Of a DNA stretch of 22,180 nucleotides, positions 11,104-19,013 are shown in pieces. Position numbers and translations under genes: made by a program. Each line of letters starts with the position of its first letter. The first letter of the stretch is position 1. Source of the DNA: a virus; IMG/VR virus record IMGVR_UViG_3300030047_000130, positions 1-22,180 of that record, one strand, 5' to 3'. The notes under the pieces are model-generated. The model ran no database searches. It saw only the letters and a program-made list of their open reading frames with translations, and was not told where the DNA came from.

Positions 11104-11184
11104 ATGAAAATGACTTACTACATTGGAGTTGATATTATTGGTCAACCGATTTTTGTGCATCACTTTTTAAAAGAAATACTATGA
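11104..11184 (+). CDS. Possible small protein, 26 aa
   Basis: MKMTYYIGVDIIGQPIFVHH followed by FLKEIL. The stop overlaps the ATG of the next gene as ATGA, the main reason to list it. It may act as a leader peptide that couples translation of the following gene. Confidence 0.4.
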   Translation: MKMTYYIGVDIIGQPIFVHHFLKEIL

Positions 11185-11399
11185 GTAATTTAGTAGAATC
11201 AATCGCCTTAATGCAGGCTGAGATATCTGAGTTGAGAAGAATACTTGGATGCTTGAATTTATTTTCTTTCGATAAGAAATATGATACATTTGTGGAGTTC
11301 TCGGATGGTACAGGAACGAGTTCCATGGTATTTGAAAACGTTAAAAGGTTACATTTAAGAATAGAAGAACTTGAAAAATCAATACCTAAAAACTTATGA
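11181..11399 (+). CDS. Hypothetical protein with terminal coiled-coil segments, 72 aa
   Basis: Helical ends (MSNLVESIALMQAEISELRR and KRLHLRIEELEKSIPKNL) flank a polar middle with FDKKYDTFVEFSDGTGTSSM. Probably a small dimeric helical protein. Coupled by ATGA overlaps on both sides. The stop overlaps the start of the inserted GIY-YIG gene; before that insertion it would probably have overlapped the VRR-NUC start in the same way. Confidence 0.68.
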   Translation: MSNLVESIALMQAEISELRRILGCLNLFSFDKKYDTFVEFSDGTGTSSMVFENVKRLHLRIEELEKSIPKNL

Positions 11400-12397
11400 A
11401 ACCTCACGACAAACTTCAGTCCGACAATAATGCTTACGTATATTTACATATAGATATTGCAACTGATGACGTGTTTTATGTTGGAATAAGTAATAATAAC
11501 GATGGAGGCAAATATAATAGGGCAAATAGAATACATAGTAGGAGTAGATTTTGGAATAACTATACAAAGCTTAACGGTTTTAAAATTGAAATATACAAAG
11601 ACAATATTAGTTGGAAAGAAGCTTGCAAATTAGAAAATGAACTTATTATCAAATTTGGTAGAAGGGATATTAAAACTGGAAATTTGGTAAATCTAACTAA
11701 TGGAGGAGAGGGGTTTATAGGACACTCAAAAGAAATGAAAAAATCTCTATCTATAGGGACTAAAAAATCATGGGCTGATGGGAAGATGGATATTTTACTG
11801 AAAAAAATATATAAATATTCTGATAATGGAGAGTTAGTAAGCAGTTTTAATTCAATTAAAGAAGCTGAAAAGGAAACTAAAATCTGTAGAACAGAAATAT
11901 CTGCATGCGTAAATAATAAGCGACTAAGGGCTGGAGGTTATTTTTGGTCTTTTGAAAACAGTGGAGTTAAAGTGCCAGAACTTAAACCAAGAGGGTGGAG
12001 TGGAAAGGTTGGTATAGTTGGGTATGATATAATTACAGAAAAAGTATATACATTTGCATCCGAAAAAGAGGCAGAGATTTATTTTAAAATATCGGGGTTG
12101 TCCACAAGTATATGTAAATGCATTCATGGTGAAACAGAAAGGGCAAATGATATTATATGGTACAACTCAGAACACGACAGTAATTTAGCACTGATAAAGA
12201 GAGCTTCTATTCGAGGAGAAAGAATGATTGTCAGGATTGATAAACTTAATAATATAGAGATATTCAACAACCTTAAAGACGCCTGCTTTCTCACAAATGG
12301 AATAGATTTTAGAAACGTTTCTGCTTGTACATTTGGGAAACAGAAAACAGCATACGGATATAAATGGAAAAAATTAAAAGATTATGAAAGAGCATGA
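11396..12397 (+). CDS. GIY-YIG homing endonuclease with NUMOD3/NUMOD1 repeats, 333 aa
   Basis: The GIY-YIG core is YVYLHI (14-19) with FYVGIS (27-32); basic residues follow (R42, R45, R49, R51) and the metal-binding Glu lies in ACKLENELI (about E80). A NUMOD3-like basic motif, GHSKEMKKSLSIGTKKSW, lies near residues 108-125. Three NUMOD1-like DNA-binding repeats follow, each with the pattern strand-(E/K)AE-helix ending in G-Y-x-W or similar: about 135-180, 205-252 and 272-330. Such enzymes nick or cut a recognition site to move their own gene. The first nine residues (MKPHDKLQS) resemble the start of the next gene (MKEHDTLQA), and the gene is inserted exactly at that gene's 5' end. The 3' end overlaps the VRR-NUC gene by 14 nt. 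No intron or intein features are seen, so it is free-standing. Confidence 0.9.
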   Translation: MKPHDKLQSDNNAYVYLHIDIATDDVFYVGISNNNDGGKYNRANRIHSRSRFWNNYTKLNGFKIEIYKDNISWKEACKLENELIIKFGRRDIKTGNLVNLTNGGEGFIGHSKEMKKSLSIGTKKSWADGKMDILLKKIYKYSDNGELVSSFNSIKEAEKETKICRTEISACVNNKRLRAGGYFWSFENSGVKVPELKPRGWSGKVGIVGYDIITEKVYTFASEKEAEIYFKISGLSTSICKCIHGETERANDIIWYNSEHDSNLALIKRASIRGERMIVRIDKLNNIEIFNNLKDACFLTNGIDFRNVSACTFGKQKTAYGYKWKKLKDYERA

Positions 12398-12761
12398 TAC
12401 ATTGCAAGCGAAATGCTTTACTTGGATTTGGAATGAAAAACCAGAACTACGCTACCTATGCTTTACTACCCGCAATAACCTAACCATGCAGGAAGGTGAT
12501 TTGCAATCGAAAATCAAGATGGGGCAAATGAAGGCTATGGGAACTGTAAAGGGAACTACTGATTTAATCTTCTACTTTGCCGGAAGGCTTTATGGATTTG
12601 ATATGAAAGTTGGAAAGGACAAGCTAAGCAAAGAACAATTAGAGTTTCTTGCTCAATTAAAGAGGAATGGTGGAAATGGAATGGATATAAGAAGTCTTGA
12701 GCAGTTTAAGGAAGAAATACAAAGTATCTTAAATAATGGGTGCCTAACTTGCGAGGACTAA
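12384..12761 (+). CDS. VRR-NUC domain nuclease, 125 aa
   Basis: The stand-alone VRR-NUC fold is recognised by LQAKCFTWIWNEKPELRYLC (7-26), FTTRNN, then GTVKGTTDLIFYFAGRLYGF with the PD-(D/E)XK-type active site formed by D (in GTTDL) and the D-M-K of FDMKVG, followed by KLSKEQLEFLAQLKRNGG. Length is typical of phage VRR-NUC proteins. They act on DNA structures, possibly Holliday-junction-like, during phage replication or packaging, in line with the position just upstream of the terminase genes. Its start lies inside the end of the GIY-YIG gene. The Glu of the usual E-x-K is Asp here. Confidence 0.85.
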   Translation: MKEHDTLQAKCFTWIWNEKPELRYLCFTTRNNLTMQEGDLQSKIKMGQMKAMGTVKGTTDLIFYFAGRLYGFDMKVGKDKLSKEQLEFLAQLKRNGGNGMDIRSLEQFKEEIQSILNNGCLTCED

Positions 12762-12779
12762 AAATAATAACTATATTTG
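12749..12779 (+). promoter_or_regulatory. Promoter of the broken HNH unit
   Basis: TTG at 12749-12751 and TATATTTG at 12772-12779, separated by 20 nt. The -33 part lies inside the end of the VRR-NUC coding sequence. Transcription would start about 4-5 nt before pseudoknot segment A. Confidence 0.68.
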
Positions 12780-12788
12780 TAAATACAT

Positions 12789-12866
12789 GTTGCTTCATGT
12801 AAAACTAATTTATAAGTCCCTTAGAGTAAGTCAGGAAGCAGCAATTTCCTACTGAAATTTGGGACT
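12789..12866 (+). promoter_or_regulatory. Pseudoknot leader RNA, copy 3 (upstream of broken HNH gene)
   Basis: A is GTTGCTTC (12789-12796), B is AGTCCC (12815-12820), A' is GAAGCAGC (12835-12842) and B' is GGGACT (12861-12866). A/A' is 8 bp with one U-G, B/B' 6 bp perfect. Gaps are 18, 14 and 18 nt; 10 nt lie between B' and the ATG at 12877. A small extra hairpin (AATTTC/GAAATT) fills the A'-B' gap. The leader is intact although the gene it serves is frameshifted. Confidence 0.78.
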
Positions 12867-12876
12867 ATTTTTTATT

Positions 12877-13427
12877 ATGGAAGAAATAGAAGTTTGGAAA
12901 GATATCCCTAATTACGAGGGGTATTATCAAGTTAGTAATTTAGGCAGGGTAAAAGGGTTAAAAAGGACTGTTCCTTTAATGTATGGACGTTACAGAGTCA
13001 ATAATGAGAAAATTATAAAGCTACCTATAGATAGCCACGGATATTTAAAATGTAGTTTATGTAAAAACGGTATTGCAACCACAGAAAAAGCTCACGCCCT
13101 TGTGGCGATAGCATTTTTAGGACATATACCTAATGGTAACATTATAGTTATAGACCACATTAACGGATGTAAAACTGATAATATGGTTAGTAACTTGCAG
13201 ATAGTAACTCATAGAGAAATACATCTACTTGTTTTAGAAAACTAGAAGATACTTTTTCGAGTCAATATCTAGGAGTTTCTTGGGATAAGCATGCTAAAAA
13301 ATGTGTTTCTAAAATTAGGGTTAATGGAGAATCAAAGTATTTAGGTTATTTTTATACTGGAATCGAAGCATCTGATGCGTATCAAAAAGCTTTTAAAAAT
13401 TTACTTAGTGTTCAAATTAAAAAATAA
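12877..13427 (+). pseudogene. Frameshifted HNH homing-type endonuclease (NUMOD4 + HNH + AP2)
   Basis: The first frame, from the ATG at 12877, encodes NUMOD4 (VWKDIPNYEGYYQVSNLGRV), the HNH core (HALVAIAFLGHIP, VIDHINGCKTDN, NLQIVTHRE) and then stops at 13245. The frame at -1 continues without a break in homology: NTSTCFRKLEDTFSSQYLGV then SWDKHAKKC and NGESKYLGYFYTGIEASDAY, ending at 13427. This matches the C-terminal AP2 part of the intact copy at 1460-2038. One missing A in the run near 13216-13219 (GAAAT for GAAAAT) explains it. Catalytic residues are intact in the first part, so a truncated 122-residue protein could still be made. An assembly error in the A run is possible. An in-frame TTG at 12859 lies within the leader and is not the start. 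Confidence 0.88.
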
Positions 13428-13431
13428 TGTA

Positions 13432-13439
13432 TATATTTG
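13432..13439 (+). promoter_or_regulatory. Promoter -7 element for the terminase/head operon
   Basis: TATATTTG followed by CACG, 18 nt before the ATG at 13458. It starts just after the stop of the broken HNH gene. No clear -33 TTTG. Confidence 0.65.
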
Positions 13440-13457
13440 CACGATAAAATTATACTT

Positions 13458-14054
13458 ATGCCAGAAGAATCTCCAGAACAAGGAATACTCCGAATAGTTG
13501 AACCCACACGGCAAACGGTTATGCTGGATGATGTTCGAGAGACATTTTCACGTATGATTGCTGCAGGGGAAGGTATAGAAAAAAGCTACAACACTGCTTA
13601 CGGAGTAACTTTGAGTGCGTACGATGCAAATAATATGGCAATGACTTTATTGTCAAATAAATATGTAGTGGATCGCATTAATCAACTATATAAAGAACGC
13701 ATGATAATGCGCAATTTAACGAAAGAAAGCGTGGTTGTCAAGTTAGCTGAAATGTTTGACGTATCACTTGTAGATTATTTTAAATCGGATATGAGCGGAT
13801 TAAAAGATACGAGCGAATGGAGCGAACCAATGCGACTTTCTGCTAAAAAAATTGAGTTCGGTAAATTCGGTGTGAAATTCGAGATTGCGGACAAGCTGGC
13901 GATAGCGGACAAGATGATTAGCATGCTCGGGTATATTAATCCAGAGCAAAAGGAAATTACTGATTCAGGACTATCGAAATATACAGATAAAGAACTTGCT
14001 GAAATGGTAGGGGTTGAAGTGGATTATAAAGAGGTGAAAATTAAAAAGAAATGA
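13458..14054 (+). CDS. terS: Terminase small subunit, 198 aa
   Basis: The protein has an HTH-like N-terminal half (MLDDVRETFSRMIAAGEGIE, then YNTAYGVTLSAYDANNMAMT) in which the sequence ANNMAMTLLSNKYVVDRINQ resembles the N-terminal DNA-binding region of Terminase_2-type small subunits. The helical oligomerisation region is LTKESVVVKLAEMFDVSLVD, and the C-terminus (YTDKELAEMVGVEVDYKEV) is typical. It would recognise the packaging site and stimulate the large subunit. An in-frame TTG at 13437 overlaps the promoter, so I start at the ATG. The position 850 bp before the large subunit supports the call. Confidence 0.85.
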   Translation: MPEESPEQGILRIVEPTRQTVMLDDVRETFSRMIAAGEGIEKSYNTAYGVTLSAYDANNMAMTLLSNKYVVDRINQLYKERMIMRNLTKESVVVKLAEMFDVSLVDYFKSDMSGLKDTSEWSEPMRLSAKKIEFGKFGVKFEIADKLAIADKMISMLGYINPEQKEITDSGLSKYTDKELAEMVGVEVDYKEVKIKKK

Positions 14055-14194
14055 CACTAAGCGAGGCAGTTAAAGAGCTAAAATATTATCAAGAATGGAG
14101 GACGGGCGCAGATATTACGCAGCCTAATCTAAAAGACATAACAGAGGCTATAGATATAGCGATTCATTTAATGGAAGAATTAACTAAACACTAA
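14051..14194 (+). CDS. Small conserved-type phage protein, 47 aa
   Basis: MTLSEAVKELKYYQEWRTGA, then DITQPNLKDITEAIDIAIHL and MEELTKH. It resembles the short helical proteins near terminase or replication genes in many Bacteroidetes and Gram-negative phages (pattern EAIKxLxxYxxWRRG... P...I..AID.AI..L). ATGA overlap with the terminase small subunit gene. Function unknown. Confidence 0.75.
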   Translation: MTLSEAVKELKYYQEWRTGADITQPNLKDITEAIDIAIHLMEELTKH

Positions 14195-14199
14195 ATAAA

Positions 14200-14553
14200 A
14201 TGGACATATCACTCTCACTTGCAAAACTTGCAAAAGAAAAAGGATTTAAACCTACAACAGTTAAATTCTATTCCGACAAGAAAAACGGTTCACGTAATTC
14301 AGCAGAACCTAAAAGTTTTAATACTCTAAAAGCAGATGAGCAATACGGTGAAATGTATGCTTGTGTTGATATTGAAGTACTTAAAAAGTGGTTCAAGATT
14401 AAGGTGGATGGTGAAGAGGAGGTTGTTGAGGCGTTGAATGGACACGTTGTTGGCTCATCGTCAATTAAAGAGATACCGATTACTGCCGTAGTGGTTGATA
14501 TTCCTGATGAAGAAGAAAATTCCGAAATAATATCCGAAGAAGAAAATAAATAG
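14200..14553 (+). CDS. Hypothetical protein, 117 aa
   Basis: The protein contains SLAKLAKEKGFKPTTVKFYS near the start and EMYACVDIEVLKKWFKIKVD in the middle. The latter resembles the PTQsLLqKWLRE-type small domain frequently found as a stand-alone or terminal unit in Bacteroidetes phage proteins. The C-terminus is acidic (PDEEENSEIISEEENK), like a DNA-mimicking or flexible tail. Located between the two terminase genes. No function assigned. Confidence 0.7.
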   Translation: MDISLSLAKLAKEKGFKPTTVKFYSDKKNGSRNSAEPKSFNTLKADEQYGEMYACVDIEVLKKWFKIKVDGEEEVVEALNGHVVGSSSIKEIPITAVVVDIPDEEENSEIISEEENK

Positions 14554-14554
14554 C

Positions 14555-14905
14555 ATGGAAGGAAATAAAATAGTCTTTAACAACAGTTTAGACCATAAGT
14601 CGGTTGACCTTTACGTATCAGAAAATGTAAAGGTATCACTTACCAAAGAGAGATATAGTCAACTTATATCTGAAATTATACCTGACATGCAAGACGATAT
14701 TCAGTCATCTATAAACAGGTTTAATAATGCAAATGCGATGCGAGAAAAATGCATTGGATTTATAAAAGACATAAGAAATATATTTTATTCTGGCGGTTCG
14801 GATAGTGATTATATGTTTAAAAATGACATTGATACCATAAAAGAAAATGAAGAAAAACTAACAGAGATGTTAGAAAAATATTCACGACTACTTGGCTTTG
14901 AATAA
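14555..14905 (+). CDS. Hypothetical helical protein, 116 aa
   Basis: The 116 residues are mainly helical (SLTKERYSQLISEIIPDMQD; ENEEKLTEMLEKYSRLLGFE). It begins one nucleotide after the preceding stop and its own stop directly abuts the terminase large subunit ATG. No family is recognised. Confidence 0.7.
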   Translation: MEGNKIVFNNSLDHKSVDLYVSENVKVSLTKERYSQLISEIIPDMQDDIQSSINRFNNANAMREKCIGFIKDIRNIFYSGGSDSDYMFKNDIDTIKENEEKLTEMLEKYSRLLGFE

Positions 14906-16372
14906 ATGGAAAACCAAACAATACTCGATAGACATTCACTCGAAATGAGGGCTGCCGCAAAGATTGAACTTCTTCGCAGGGGAACTAAGAGCGGTGATTT
15001 CTGGTCTTATTGCCTGTATTGGGATTATAAGTTTTATTCAAGACGACCTTTTTTAAAAGATATAGCAGTAATTTTACAACGTGTTTATGATTCATATAAG
15101 AATGAAGAAGTAATCAGGGTCGCTATCTCACTTCCGCCGAGAAGTGGTAAAAGTTACTGCGTATCAATGTTTTGCGCATTTATGTTAGGTCATTTCCCTG
15201 ATAAATCAATCATGCGAAATACCTGTACATCCACACTATATGAAAAGTTAAGTAAGGATGTTAGGGAAATGGTGCAAAGTGACAAATGGTACGGGCTATT
15301 TGGTGTTCGATTACGCACAAAAGGCGTTAAAACTTGGGCTTTAGAAACTGCAACTCAAAGTAGTTATTTCGGTGGTGGTACGGGTGGAACTATTATCGGT
15401 ATCGGAGCTTCAATGCTTGATATATCGGATGACCTTTATAGAGGTATCACAGACGCCCTCAGTGAGTCCGTAAATCAAAAGACAATAGAATGGTCAGAAT
15501 CAGCAAGAGGTTCACGTGTAGAGCGTGGATGTTGCCAAATTGATGTAGGTACACGTTGGAGAACAAATGATATTATTGGTATCAATGAGGCTCGTGGCGA
15601 TTATAAGAAAGAAAATATCATCAAGGTGTCGGCTCTCAATAAAAAGAATAAGTCTTTTTGTGAAGATGTTCAAAGTACAGAACACTACCTCGATGTAAAA
15701 AATAAGATTGCCGAACCGATTTGGTTTGCAGAATACCAACAAGAACCGATAGACATTAAGGGTAGACTGTTCGACCATGATGACTTAAAATGGTATGATG
15801 GCAAATTGCCTATCGATTCACACGATTCAAATTTGGGTGTATGTGACGTTGCTGATGAAGGACATGATTATTTGTCTGCTCCTTTTGCAAAGAAATACGG
15901 AGATTTGTATTACATTTACGACTGGGTTTTTACGGATCAGCCTGTTGAGGTTACATCTCCACTTTTAAAGGGAGTATTAGACGAAAATAACGTTAACCTC
16001 ATGCGCTTTGAAAGTAATAATGGTGGACGTATATTTGCATTAGAGATTGCAAAGGACGTCGAAACTAATGTAACATGGCAGTTTACAACATCGAATAAAG
16101 AGACTCGTATCTTCACCGATAGTGCATGGATTAAGAATCATTGTGTATTTAGAAACGACGTAAAGCCGGGAAGTCAATATGATAGAGCATTACAACAATT
16201 ACTGACTTATTTGGCAAAAGTAGAAAAACAAAAAGATGATGCTCCCGATTCTTTAAGTATGCTGCGCAGGTTTACTGACGAGATGGGATTTAACAATAAG
16301 GCGGTCGAGTCTAAAAGTGGTAGGAGTAATTGGGATAGTATAGAGATAGGAATTAATCAGATAAATATATGA
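14906..16372 (+). CDS. terL: Terminase large subunit, 488 aa
   Basis: The ATPase half carries a Walker A, ISLPPRSGKSYCVS (PPRSGKS at 77-83), and a GIGASMLDISDDLYRG segment in the place of Walker B. The nuclease half carries GVCDVADEGHDYLSAP (about 312-327, with acidic D314), YIYDWVFTDQP, and ESNNGGRIFALEIA. The C-terminus has DDAPDSLSMLRRF, the aspartate-containing motif at the end of terminase nucleases. Length is normal. The protein translocates DNA into the prohead using ATP and cuts the concatemer. It starts immediately after the previous stop and ends as an ATGA overlap with the next small ORF. Confidence 0.95.
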   Translation: MENQTILDRHSLEMRAAAKIELLRRGTKSGDFWSYCLYWDYKFYSRRPFLKDIAVILQRVYDSYKNEEVIRVAISLPPRSGKSYCVSMFCAFMLGHFPDKSIMRNTCTSTLYEKLSKDVREMVQSDKWYGLFGVRLRTKGVKTWALETATQSSYFGGGTGGTIIGIGASMLDISDDLYRGITDALSESVNQKTIEWSESARGSRVERGCCQIDVGTRWRTNDIIGINEARGDYKKENIIKVSALNKKNKSFCEDVQSTEHYLDVKNKIAEPIWFAEYQQEPIDIKGRLFDHDDLKWYDGKLPIDSHDSNLGVCDVADEGHDYLSAPFAKKYGDLYYIYDWVFTDQPVEVTSPLLKGVLDENNVNLMRFESNNGGRIFALEIAKDVETNVTWQFTTSNKETRIFTDSAWIKNHCVFRNDVKPGSQYDRALQQLLTYLAKVEKQKDDAPDSLSMLRRFTDEMGFNNKAVESKSGRSNWDSIEIGINQINI

Positions 16373-16506
16373 CCAACGAGGAGCGAATGAAAAGACGTGG
16401 CGAGATGTTTCGTTCACTACCTATGTCTGATTGGCATCAAATTATTGCATTTGAAAAGATTATACGAAACTATATAAAAATGAAAGAACTTTTAAAAAGA
16501 AAATAA
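16369..16506 (+). CDS. Hypothetical protein, 45 aa
   Basis: MTNEERMKRRGEMFRSLPMS then DWHQIIAFEKIIRNYIKMKE and LLKRK: a small basic helical protein. Both junctions are tight (ATGA with the terminase, 1 nt before the portal ATG). Function unknown; size and charge might suit a packaging accessory factor, but this is a guess. Confidence 0.65.
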   Translation: MTNEERMKRRGEMFRSLPMSDWHQIIAFEKIIRNYIKMKELLKRK

Positions 16507-16507
16507 T

Positions 16508-18061
16508 ATGGATGGTGAAGAAGTAGTATCATTGGGATTACCTCCAGTATTCCCAGATCATTTAGATATAGAGCAAATAAAAACTCTATCCTTTTCAGAA
16601 CAGTTAACCATTCTACGCAAGAACTGTAACCGTATAACCTATGGTCAAATTGCGAGGGATATTCGTTTCTATGAGAATCATCACCCGATACATATAGACC
16701 AAGATAAGGAGGACTATTATGTAATGGAGGATGTAGAAGCTCCAGATGGTAAGATTGAAAAGAAGTCAGTCAAAGTCCGCCAAACAAAACTTGCCCTGCC
16801 GTATCCACAACAAATAGTCGCTAACATGGTGGCTTTCCTGTATGGAAATGATATTGATTTGGTATTGAACAGAAACAGAAACGACCAAGCTATTCAAGAT
16901 GCGTTTGCTAAATTTACTGATATTTGGAATAAAGATTTACGCATGATGTCGCTAATTAAAAAAGCTACAAGAATGTGTGGAATTGAAACAAGGGCTGCAA
17001 TACAGTTCATGTATGATGGAGTTAGTCTAAGAGGTAAGGTACTATCTTTTAAAGATGGATATAAGATTTATAGACATCGGGATGATGCAAATAAAATTGA
17101 TGCTGTTACGATTGAATATAAGCGTGATAAGATAGTAGAAGGAGTATTACGAATGAATGTACCAACTATTGAAATTTGGACTGATTTAGGAGTTGATAGA
17201 TACGAAGGGGTTACTTTTATTGAGCATATCGACAACCCAATGCAGACTAAAAAACTATTGTTCGCTTATCTCGAACAAGATGCTTCGGAGTTTGAATACG
17301 TAAAGGATTTGATTTCTCTTCAAGACTATTCACGCTCAATGCACTCGGATGTAAATGTTCGTATCGGTAACCCGGCATTAGTGGTTCATGGTAAATTATC
17401 CAAAAAACCAGTTTACAATGCAACCGTAAAAATATACGAGATTGATGGTGCGAGTGGATTTGATGCAAGTAAATCAGGTCAAGCCGACATGAAATACTTA
17501 GAGGTTACATCTGCTCCTGAATCCATTAAGCTTGAAATGCAAAATAATGAGAATGATATTTATCGCTTTACATGGCCTGACCTCAATAAGTTAATGACCG
17601 ATATGAAAAATGGTAACTTGTCAACTCAATCAATGAAACTTACATTCTTACAGGCTTTTGTTAAGGTTGCAGAAAAACGTGAGATTCACGATGAGTTTAT
17701 TTCAAGAATTATCAGTATAGTAAAAGATATGGCAACTGAGCTATATCCCGAACTTACAGGAATGAAGGATTTGGATATTAGTTTCAATTATAACTCTCTA
17801 TTACCATCATCGGTGGATGAAACAGTTAATATGCTTGCAGTTGCTGTTGGCGCAGGGATTACATCCGTTGAGAATGCGGTTAGGATATTGACTATTAATA
17901 CGCCTGAAACTATGGATGAATTAAATAAACAGAGTGCTGCGGAAGCTAAATTAAAAGCTAAGGTTGCGGCAGATGCTGCTGCTAAAGCTAAGGTTGAGGC
18001 TAACTTAAAAACTACTGCGAGTGCGGCAGAGAACGTAAGGAATCAGGGAGGGGTAAATTAA
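16508..18061 (+). CDS. Portal protein, 517 aa (SPP1/phi29-independent tailed-phage type)
   Basis: The position directly after the terminase and before the scaffold, the length (about 500 residues) and the sequence pattern indicate a portal. Supporting segments are ITYGQIARDIRFYENHHPIH, LALPYPQQIVANMVAFLYGN, KVLSFKDGYKIYRHRDDANK and VEIWTDLGVDRYEG-like strands. The last about 60 residues are an Ala/Lys-rich coiled coil (LKAKVAADAAAKAKVEANLK) typical of the C-terminal barrel or crown region. The portal is the dodecameric ring through which DNA enters and exits. Confidence 0.88.
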   Translation: MDGEEVVSLGLPPVFPDHLDIEQIKTLSFSEQLTILRKNCNRITYGQIARDIRFYENHHPIHIDQDKEDYYVMEDVEAPDGKIEKKSVKVRQTKLALPYPQQIVANMVAFLYGNDIDLVLNRNRNDQAIQDAFAKFTDIWNKDLRMMSLIKKATRMCGIETRAAIQFMYDGVSLRGKVLSFKDGYKIYRHRDDANKIDAVTIEYKRDKIVEGVLRMNVPTIEIWTDLGVDRYEGVTFIEHIDNPMQTKKLLFAYLEQDASEFEYVKDLISLQDYSRSMHSDVNVRIGNPALVVHGKLSKKPVYNATVKIYEIDGASGFDASKSGQADMKYLEVTSAPESIKLEMQNNENDIYRFTWPDLNKLMTDMKNGNLSTQSMKLTFLQAFVKVAEKREIHDEFISRIISIVKDMATELYPELTGMKDLDISFNYNSLLPSSVDETVNMLAVAVGAGITSVENAVRILTINTPETMDELNKQSAAEAKLKAKVAADAAAKAKVEANLKTTASAAENVRNQGGVN

Positions 18062-18085
18062 AAATAATATAAAAAATAAATAAAG

Positions 18086-18289
18086 ATGGAAAAAATGACG
18101 TGTAGTATGATTATTGGTAAAATAGAAGAACAAGAGGAGGTCGGAATAAGAAATATAACTCTTATATTTGATTGTCCAGATGATGTTCATTCAGGCTCTA
18201 TTATAGCAAAAGAATCCATAAATGATAAATTTTATTTCTTCAGAAAAATTGGCGATAAATTTAAAGTAGAATTTGAATCTATCGAGTAA
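18086..18289 (+). CDS. Hypothetical protein, 67 aa
   Basis: MEKMTCSMIIGKIEEQEEVG... NITLIFDCPDD... KFYFFRKIGDKFKVEFESIE: a small beta-rich protein. It lies between the portal and the scaffold gene without overlap, 24 nt after the portal stop. It may be a late-added small gene, as it interrupts the normal order. No family is named. Confidence 0.65.
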   Translation: MEKMTCSMIIGKIEEQEEVGIRNITLIFDCPDDVHSGSIIAKESINDKFYFFRKIGDKFKVEFESIE

Positions 18290-18355
18290 AAGTAGTTTAT
18301 TTTTATTAATAACAATCTTTAACTATAAAAATACTTTTATAAATAAAGAATTAAT

Positions 18356-18363
18356 TATATTTG
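18356..18363 (+). promoter_or_regulatory. Promoter -7 element for the scaffold/capsid genes
   Basis: TATATTTG followed by CAATAAATTAAATAAACACT, 20 nt before the ATG at 18384. It would allow the capsid genes to be expressed more strongly than the packaging genes. No clear -33. Confidence 0.62.
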
Positions 18364-18383
18364 CAATAAATTAAATAAACACT

Positions 18384-19007
18384 ATGATTGAAAATGAAGT
18401 AATAGTCAGTAAACTCCAATCGGAGGGGATTGATGAAAAGCTCGCAGGGGGTATTCAATTTGAAACGGTGGAGGCGTTAGATGCGTGGGTTGGTATAGCC
18501 AAAACATTCACAGCGAAACCGAGGGGCATAGAAGAATACAACGCAGACGAGTTAAAGAAATTGGCAGACGAAGGTAAGGTAAAAGGCTTGCAGGCTCTTC
18601 TTGATAAAACAAGATCAGAAGCAAAAGGGAAACCGACTGACCCAGCTAAGCCAGCAACAGAGGTTTCACCTGAATTAAAAGCGATACAAGACAAACTTGA
18701 CTTGCTCATGGGTGATATTAAAACTACGAAAGAAACTACCGCAAAAGCTCAATTTGATGCCCACGTAGAAACAAAGACCAAAGGATTTGACCCATTAGAA
18801 GTAACTATGCTTAAAAGCTCATTGCCAATCACTGCTACAAACGCAGAAATTGATGCTGCTGCTGATAAGTATCGTCAATTAATGGTTAGTCGAGGTCTTA
18901 AATCTTATGCAACGAGTTCGAGTTCATCTGCTCCTGCTGGTAAATTAGACGCTGATTTTTCAAGTGCAGTAAAAAGTTTTGTGACTGATAAAACAACTAA
19001 AAAATAA
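18384..19007 (+). CDS. Scaffold / capsid assembly protein, 207 aa
   Basis: The charged, largely helical sequence includes DELKKLADEGKVKGLQALLD, ELKAIQDKLDLLMGDIKTTK and ETTAKAQFDAHVETKTKGFD. It has low sequence complexity at the C-terminus (YATSSSSSAPAGK) and a final basic segment. This, plus its place between the portal and the capsid genes, fits a scaffold protein that directs prohead assembly. The N-terminal GIDEKLAGGIQFETVEALDAWV is seen in capsid assembly proteins of related phages. A protease function is not visible. Confidence 0.78.
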   Translation: MIENEVIVSKLQSEGIDEKLAGGIQFETVEALDAWVGIAKTFTAKPRGIEEYNADELKKLADEGKVKGLQALLDKTRSEAKGKPTDPAKPATEVSPELKAIQDKLDLLMGDIKTTKETTAKAQFDAHVETKTKGFDPLEVTMLKSSLPITATNAEIDAAADKYRQLMVSRGLKSYATSSSSSAPAGKLDADFSSAVKSFVTDKTTKK

Positions 19008-19013
19008 AAAACT

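Noticed and set aside
12859-12876. Start of the broken HNH gene at TTG 12859
   Set aside because: This TTG lies within the pseudoknot's last segment; the ATG at 12877 matches the spacing of the other three units.
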